Shown here in pieces: positions 5,266 through 9,363 of a stretch of DNA of 9,363 bases. Location of the stretch: NCBI GenBank assembly GCA_035513275.1, contig DATKCJ010000098.1:1-9363 (forward strand). The letters run 5' to 3'. The notes under the pieces were generated by a model that was not told the DNA's origin, ran no database searches, and saw nothing but the letters and a program-made list of their open reading frames with translations. The position numbers and the translations under genes are program-made. The DNA is from DATKCJ01 sp035513275 (GTDB lineage: Bacteria; Verrucomicrobiota; Verrucomicrobiia; Opitutales; Opitutaceae). The first letter of the stretch is position 1; every line of letters starts with the position of its first letter.

Positions 5266-6786
5266 ATGTCAGTCCCACAGTCCTTGAGAAGGACGGCGGC
5301 CCTCGCCGCGACCGTCGTCGTATTCACAGCAGTCGCCGTCCAGCTACACGCGCGCGACTTCATGGTCGTCGCCTACAACGTCGAGAACCTCTTCGACGTT
5401 GACGGCATCTCGAACTACGACGACTTCAAGCCCGACAAGTACGGCGCCGCCCAGCTCTCGACGAAGGTGCGCAACGCCGCAGGGCTCCTCGCCCGCTTCA
5501 ACGGCGGCAAGGGGCCCGACGTGTTAATGGTCGACGAGGTGGAGATCGACTTCTCCTCCTCCGACTCGAAGCCCGACTATGCGGCACTCCTGAAGAAGTA
5601 CTCCGGCACCACCGTGGAGCGGATGCTCTCAGGCGATCCCTCACGCGACGTCGCTGACCTGCCCGCAGAGTTTTTCCTGCTTAAGGAGCTCACCGACCTC
5701 GGCGCCGGGCCCTACAACCTCGTCGTCGGCGGCGACTCACCCGGCGGCAGCGACCGGCAGTCAACGGTCAAGTGCACACTCTTCTCCGTGTTCCCGGTGG
5801 TGGAGATGCGATCGCACCCGACCCAGTCAGCGCGCGACATCCTTGAGGTGAAACTCGATGTCGACGGACACCCGCTCTACGTCTTCGCGAATCACTGGAA
5901 ATCCGGCGCGTCCGATCCGGCGACCGAGGGAATGCGAATTCAGAATGCCGGCGTCCTGCGGGCGCGCATTGACCAGCTTCTTTCCGACGACCCGCACGCC
6001 GACATCATCATCGGCGGCGACCTGAACTCCCAATACAACCAGTCCATCCGCTACCCGCAGATGCGCGAGACAGGGATCAACACCGTGCTCGGCTCGCAAG
6101 GCAACGAGCTCGCCGTCCGCGGCGCCGACCGTCCACTCTACAACCTCTGGTATGAGCTCAAGCCCGAGAATCGCGCGAGCGATCTCTACCGCGACGAGTG
6201 GGGCACGCTGATGCACATCATCATCTCGCGCGGCCTCTACGACTACCGCGGCGTGCAATACATCGACAACTCCTTCGGCGTGGCGAAGGTCGCCGGCGTC
6301 AATGCCGACGCCACAGGCCGTCCCATCCGCTGGTCGAACCACGGCTCTGGCTCAGGCTTCTCCGATCACTTCCCGATCTTCGCGCGCTTCACGACCGTGT
6401 CCGACAATGATGCGAGCCGCTGGATCGCGCTGCGCAATCCCTCCACGCAGGAGGAGTCGGGAGCCAACGTCCAGCGCATCAACTACGCATCGATGGACCT
6501 CACGCAACTCGCCGTGAAGGACTCCGAAATCCCGCCGGGCACGAACCTGCGAGACGGCACATGGAACCGGAAGATCTTCCGCGTCGAGGGAAAGGTCGTT
6601 GGCGAGAGGCCGTTCACAATCGAATTCCGCGGCGAGAAGTGGGAAGTCTTCTCGCACAACAGGGAACTCCGCACCGAATTCTACCAGAGCCATGCGATCG
6701 GCGACCGCGTGCGCTTCTACGGCGAACTCGGCACCTATCAGGGAAGGTGGCAGTTTGTAATCCCCGACAAGTCTTGGATCCGATGA
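5266..6786 (+). CDS. Secreted endonuclease/exonuclease/phosphatase (EEP) family protein with OB-fold-like C-terminal domain
   Basis: A 506-residue protein with an N-terminal signal sequence (RR at 8-9, hydrophobic core about 11-25, cleavage likely near LHA at 27-29). The EEP domain covers about 31-376 and carries the metal-dependent phosphoesterase motifs: N38 in AYNVENLFD, E91 in VDEVE, H210 in FANHWKSG, D252 and N254 in GGDLNSQYN, and D367-H368 in the SDHFP box. Secreted proteins with NVENLFD and NHWKS belong to the predicted extracellular nuclease branch; DNA, RNA or a phosphorylated small molecule are all possible substrates. After a linker, residues about 435-500 alternate short strands with Gly turns (FRVEGKVVGE, IGDRVRFYGELGTYQG), which looks like an OB-fold and could bind nucleic acid. 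ATG 5266 gives an intact signal peptide. Its TGA overlaps the pxpA ATG as ATGA, coupling the two genes. Confidence 0.9.
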   Translation: MSVPQSLRRTAALAATVVVFTAVAVQLHARDFMVVAYNVENLFDVDGISNYDDFKPDKYGAAQLSTKVRNAAGLLARFNGGKGPDVLMVDEVEIDFSSSDSKPDYAALLKKYSGTTVERMLSGDPSRDVADLPAEFFLLKELTDLGAGPYNLVVGGDSPGGSDRQSTVKCTLFSVFPVVEMRSHPTQSARDILEVKLDVDGHPLYVFANHWKSGASDPATEGMRIQNAGVLRARIDQLLSDDPHADIIIGGDLNSQYNQSIRYPQMRETGINTVLGSQGNELAVRGADRPLYNLWYELKPENRASDLYRDEWGTLMHIIISRGLYDYRGVQYIDNSFGVAKVAGVNADATGRPIRWSNHGSGSGFSDHFPIFARFTTVSDNDASRWIALRNPSTQEESGANVQRINYASMDLTQLAVKDSEIPPGTNLRDGTWNRKIFRVEGKVVGERPFTIEFRGEKWEVFSHNRELRTEFYQSHAIGDRVRFYGELGTYQGRWQFVIPDKSWIR

Positions 6787-7559
6787 ACACCGCAGCAACC
6801 ATCGATCTCAACGTCGACTTCGGCGAGTCCGACCGCGAGTCGCCTTCCCCTAACGAACTCGCGATCCTCGGCCTGGCTTCGTCGATCAACCTTTCGTGCG
6901 GCGTGCACGCCGGCAACGTGCCGCTGCTTCGCGCGATCCTGCGGGCCGCTGCATCGCTGCCGGTCGCGCTCGGCGCGCATCCCTCTTACGACGATCGCTT
7001 GAACTTCGGCCGCCGCGAAACCGGGCTGCCCGCATCGGCCATCGAGCCTCTCGTCACGGCGCAGGTGCTCGCCTTGATGACGCTCGCTCGCGAGGCCGGC
7101 GTGCGCATCCGCTACATCAAGGCGCACGGCGCGCTCTACCACCGCACTGCGCACGATGCCGAGGCCGCGGCCGCGCTTTGCCGTGCTGCGCTAGGCATTG
7201 ACTCGCGTCCACTGCCGCTCCTCGGCCCGGGGGAAGGCAGCGAACTCGAGAGAGTCGCGAAGCGCGCGGGCGTGCCATTCTACCGCGAGGGCTTTCTCGA
7301 CCGCGGCTATCGGGCCGACGGCAAGCTCGTGCCGCGCGGCGAGGAGGGCGCCCTGATCAACGACTCCGCGGAGACGTCGGCGCGCGCTGTCGCCAGCGCG
7401 CGCAGGGAGCCCATCGCCGCAGTCGACGGCACGCGCGTGACGATCACCGCCGACTCGCTCTGCATCCACGGCGAGTCGGCCGCGGCGATCGCGCATGTCC
7501 GAGCTGCACGAGAAGCACTTCGATCCGCCGGCGTGGACGTGTTACCATTTGCCCCATGA
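6783..7559 (+). CDS. pxpA: 5-oxoprolinase subunit PxpA (LamB/YcsF family)
   Basis: A 258-residue subunit A of the ATP-dependent 5-oxoprolinase PxpABC, which opens 5-oxoproline (pyroglutamate) to L-glutamate in the cytoplasm. Family signatures, in order: IDLNVDFGES at 7-16 with its cluster of acidic residues, NLSCGVHAG at 36-44, LGAHPSYDDRLNFGR at 63-77, IKAHGALYH at 112-120, EGFLDRGYRADGKLVPR at 169-185 and LCIHGES at 226-232. The His and acidic residues in these stretches are the conserved active-site candidates of the family. Length is close to the usual 245-255 residues. Start ATG 6783 lies inside the stop codon of the upstream EEP gene. It was preferred over longer in-frame starts because those would run back through the EEP coding sequence and because homologues begin just before IDLN. 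It overlaps pxpB by four bases (ATGA). Confidence 0.95.
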   Translation: MNTAATIDLNVDFGESDRESPSPNELAILGLASSINLSCGVHAGNVPLLRAILRAAASLPVALGAHPSYDDRLNFGRRETGLPASAIEPLVTAQVLALMTLAREAGVRIRYIKAHGALYHRTAHDAEAAAALCRAALGIDSRPLPLLGPGEGSELERVAKRAGVPFYREGFLDRGYRADGKLVPRGEEGALINDSAETSARAVASARREPIAAVDGTRVTITADSLCIHGESAAAIAHVRAAREALRSAGVDVLPFAP

Positions 7560-8209
7560 TCTTCGCATCCCCGCGCATCGAGCCGCTCGGCGAGTCCGCC
7601 TTTCTCGTGCGGGTCGGCAACGATGTCACGTTGAAGACAAATGCGCTCGCGGTTGAAACGGCCGCGGCGCTGCGCCGCGTGTTGCCGTTGCGCATCGAGG
7701 TCGTGCCGGCGTTTGCCACGGTAGGCGTGATCTTCAATCCGGCGACCGACGGCCGCGTGACGGTCGAGTCGCTGATCACCGAGGCGATCCGCAATCCGCA
7801 GCCTCTCGCTCCGAAGCCGGCGCGGAGGCCGGCGATCATCAGGATTCCCGTCAGCTACGACGGTCCCGATATCGACGCCGTCGGGGCGAAGCTCCGTCTC
7901 AAACGAAAGGAACTAATCAAGCTTCACACCGGCACCGTCTACACGGTGATGATGCTGGGCTTCGCGCCCGGATTCGCCTATCTCGGGCCGCTCTCTCCCA
8001 AGCTTGTGCTGCCGCGCCGCCCGGAACCGCGACGCCACGTGCAGCCTGGCTCCGTCGCGATCGCGGGTGCTCACACGGCAGTCTACCCGCTGGACACTCC
8101 CGGGGGTTGGCACCTGATCGGCCGCACGAATGTCGTGATGTTTGATCCGAACCGCACGCCGACCGCTTTTCTCCACGCGGGCGATCAGGTCGTCTTTGAA
8201 AAGGAATGA
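7556..8209 (+). CDS. pxpB: 5-oxoprolinase subunit PxpB (KipI/AHS1 family)
   Basis: A 217-residue PxpB, the second subunit of the 5-oxoprolinase, related to Bacillus KipI and the AHS1 domain of allophanate/urea-amidolyase enzymes. Visible family features are the N-terminal PLGESAFLVRVG at 10-21, IPVSYDGPDID at 97-107, LIKLHTGTVYTVMMLGFAPGFAYLG at about 120-144 (key stretch GFAPGFAYLG), LPRRPEPR at 152-159, and VQPGSVAIAGAHTAVYPLD at 162-180, followed by TPGGWHLIGRT. It begins within the pxpA stop codon and ends within the pxpC start codon, so all three subunits should be made in fixed proportion. KipI itself inhibits a sporulation kinase; linkage to pxpA argues for the metabolic role here. Confidence 0.95.
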   Translation: MIFASPRIEPLGESAFLVRVGNDVTLKTNALAVETAAALRRVLPLRIEVVPAFATVGVIFNPATDGRVTVESLITEAIRNPQPLAPKPARRPAIIRIPVSYDGPDIDAVGAKLRLKRKELIKLHTGTVYTVMMLGFAPGFAYLGPLSPKLVLPRRPEPRRHVQPGSVAIAGAHTAVYPLDTPGGWHLIGRTNVVMFDPNRTPTAFLHAGDQVVFEKE

Positions 8210-9180
8210 TCGAGATCCTCAAAGCTCCACCGTTCGCAACGGTTCAGGACGCTGGCCGCCTGGGCTGGCGGACCGATGGGCTACCGCCGAGCGGTGCCAT
8301 CGACCTTTGGTCGCTTCGGCTCGCAAACGTGATCGTCGGCAACAACGCAGACGCGCCCGCGCTCGAGTGGCTGCTCGGGGGCGGATCGCTGCGCTTCGAT
8401 CGCGCGTCGGCATTCTGCCTCGCGGGAGCGCGGGTCGAGGCCTGGCTCGACGGCATGCCGGTGGAGGACCGACAGGTCTGCTTCGCTCCACAAGGCAGCG
8501 TGCTCAACGTCGGCGGCTTCATCTCGGGGCGCACGCTCTACATCGCGATCGAGGGAGGCATCGCCGTGCCACGCGTGCTCGGAAGCGCCTCAACCTATCT
8601 GCCGGGTCACTTCGGCGGGCATCTCGGCCGTAAACTGCTCGCGCACGACCGTGTGCCGCTGGGGCCCAGGCGCTGGCCGCCGCCATGTTTCAATCCCACA
8701 TGGGTTGAAAGGCTTCCTCAACCTCGCGATGCCGCGACGGCCCGGTTCATCTTCGGCCCGAACTGGGAGGACCTCTCGGCGATCGCGCGCACGCGCTTGG
8801 TCGGGCACGCGTTTCGCATCTCGCCAGACTCCGATCGCGCGGGCGTCCGGCTCGGCGGCAAGATTCCGTGTGAAGGCTTGAACTTCGCGGCCCCATCGGA
8901 GCCGGTCATTCCGGGCACGATCGAACTCACGAGCGATGGCAGTCTGATCGTGCTGCTCGCCGACGGGCCGACGTCGGGCGGCTACCCGAAGCCGGGCGTA
9001 GTGATCCAGGCCGACGTGCCTGTGATCGCACAGCGCAGGCCGGGCGCGAATCTGCGGTTCGTCGAAGTCACGCCATCGGAGGCGCTCATCGCGGCGCACC
9101 AGGCGCGTTCGCAACTGGCTGATCTCGCGAACCAAGTGCGGCCGAAACGAAGCAGGCTGCCTGACACGGTGAGTTTCTGA
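8206..9180 (+). CDS. pxpC: 5-oxoprolinase subunit PxpC (KipA/AHS2 family)
   Basis: A 324-residue PxpC, third subunit of the 5-oxoprolinase complex, related to KipA and to the AHS2 domain of urea amidolyase. Conserved features run along the whole length: ATVQDAGRLGW at 11-21, GLPPSGAID at 25-33, CLAGARVEAWLDG at 71-83, LYIAIEGGIAVPRVLGSAST at 111-130, YLPGHFGGHLGRKL at 131-144, DRAGVRLGG at 210-218 and SEPVIPGTIEL at 231-241 leading into LLADGPTSGGYPK. Length matches the family (310-330 residues). It starts at ATG 8206 inside the end of pxpB, where AAGGA abuts the ATG too closely to be an effective Shine-Dalgarno, so translational coupling is likely. It is the last gene of the rightward run; an inverted repeat follows 30 bases after its stop. 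Confidence 0.95.
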   Translation: MIEILKAPPFATVQDAGRLGWRTDGLPPSGAIDLWSLRLANVIVGNNADAPALEWLLGGGSLRFDRASAFCLAGARVEAWLDGMPVEDRQVCFAPQGSVLNVGGFISGRTLYIAIEGGIAVPRVLGSASTYLPGHFGGHLGRKLLAHDRVPLGPRRWPPPCFNPTWVERLPQPRDAATARFIFGPNWEDLSAIARTRLVGHAFRISPDSDRAGVRLGGKIPCEGLNFAAPSEPVIPGTIELTSDGSLIVLLADGPTSGGYPKPGVVIQADVPVIAQRRPGANLRFVEVTPSEALIAAHQARSQLADLANQVRPKRSRLPDTVSF

Positions 9181-9210
9181 GCTGGAGATGTCGCACTCCC
9201 GCTGGCGAAT

Positions 9211-9277
9211 CATTCTAGTTCTCATAAGCGTTCTCTCCGGCCGCAAACAGCGTGCCCAAACTGAGAGAACGAGAATG
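9211..9277. repeat. Large inverted repeat with two alternative stems between convergent gene ends
   Basis: CATTCTAGTTCTC at 9211-9223 is complementary at 12 of 13 positions to GAGAACGAGAATG at 9265-9277. A second left arm, CGTTCTCTC at 9229-9237, is a perfect 9-bp complement of GAGAGAACG at 9263-9271. Both stems compete for the same right arm. There is no T-run on either side. The position between the end of pxpC and the end of an apparent leftward gene suggests a bidirectional 3'-end structure. Confidence 0.55.
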
Positions 9278-9291
9278 AATTAAACCACTGC

Positions 9292-9363
9292 CTACGCGCC
9301 GACCGGCGCAGGATTCGAAACGCCGAACCCGAAGAGATCCTTGATGACGTTCCACGCGCGGCG
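9292..9363 (-). CDS. C-terminal end of an unidentified leftward gene (cut by window edge)
   Basis: Reading leftward from the last base of the window, one frame stays open for 23 codons to TAG at 9292-9294. The peptide RRAWNVIKDLFGFGVSNPAPVGA looks like real protein rather than a shadow: 19 of 23 codons end in G or C, as in the confirmed genes here, and the other two frames give Arg/Ser-rich nonsense. It would be convergent with pxpC, with the inverted repeat between them. Too little is visible to assign a function, and a chance open frame of this length is possible. Confidence 0.45.
   Translation of the reverse strand, partial: RRAWNVIKDLFGFGVSNPAPVGA

Noticed and set aside
8590..9246. Open frame of about 218 codons antisense to pxpC
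   Set aside because: pxpC motifs are intact along the same stretch; the antisense peptide has no domain features and is Arg-rich. Typical antisense shadow of high-GC codon use.
1..9363. Mobile element, phage, CRISPR or toxin-antitoxin system
   Set aside because: No transposase, integrase, terminal repeats, target duplications, spaced direct repeats or toxin-like gene pairs were seen; gene content and codon use are even across the window.

Overview
This is a GC-rich chromosomal stretch with tightly packed genes, from a bacterium with an outer-envelope secretion route (Sec signal peptides on two products). Most start codons lack a recognisable Shine-Dalgarno sequence. Together with an N-terminally extended RuvC and the gene mix, this would fit Verrucomicrobiota (for example an Opitutus-like lineage). 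That assignment is inference; the window holds no rRNA or other decisive marker. Nothing points to a mobile element, phage, CRISPR array or tRNA.

Layout. Positions 1-513 hold the 3' end of a hybrid sensor histidine kinase (end of the ATPase domain plus a C-terminal receiver), reading rightward off the left edge. It converges, with 6 bases between the stop codons, on a leftward recombination-repair pair, recF then ruvC (2220 down to 520). A 143-base divergent gap separates recF from a rightward gene for a membrane-anchored coiled-coil protein of unknown family (2364-3218), which ends at a textbook intrinsic terminator (3242-3269). A leftward DUF72/YecE-family gene follows (4174 down to 3272); its product ends in a sequence resembling a sliding-clamp-binding peptide.

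From 4311 everything reads rightward: a small two-helix membrane protein, a secreted YceI-family lipocalin-like protein, a secreted endonuclease/exonuclease/phosphatase (EEP) protein with an OB-fold-like C-terminal domain, then pxpA, pxpB and pxpC. The last four genes are chained by three ATGA stop/start overlaps, so the EEP gene is translationally coupled to the 5-oxoprolinase operon. PxpABC hydrolyses 5-oxoproline (pyroglutamate) to glutamate with ATP in the cytoplasm. After pxpC there is a 111-base gap with a large inverted repeat, and then what appears to be the C-terminal end of a leftward gene cut by the right edge.

Overall the window looks like ordinary core and accessory chromosome rather than a clear new system. 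The most rewarding leads are the clamp-like tail on the DUF72 protein, the EEP-OB protein coupled to 5-oxoprolinase, the recF-ruvC pairing, and the short ORF with a strong Shine-Dalgarno upstream of recF.
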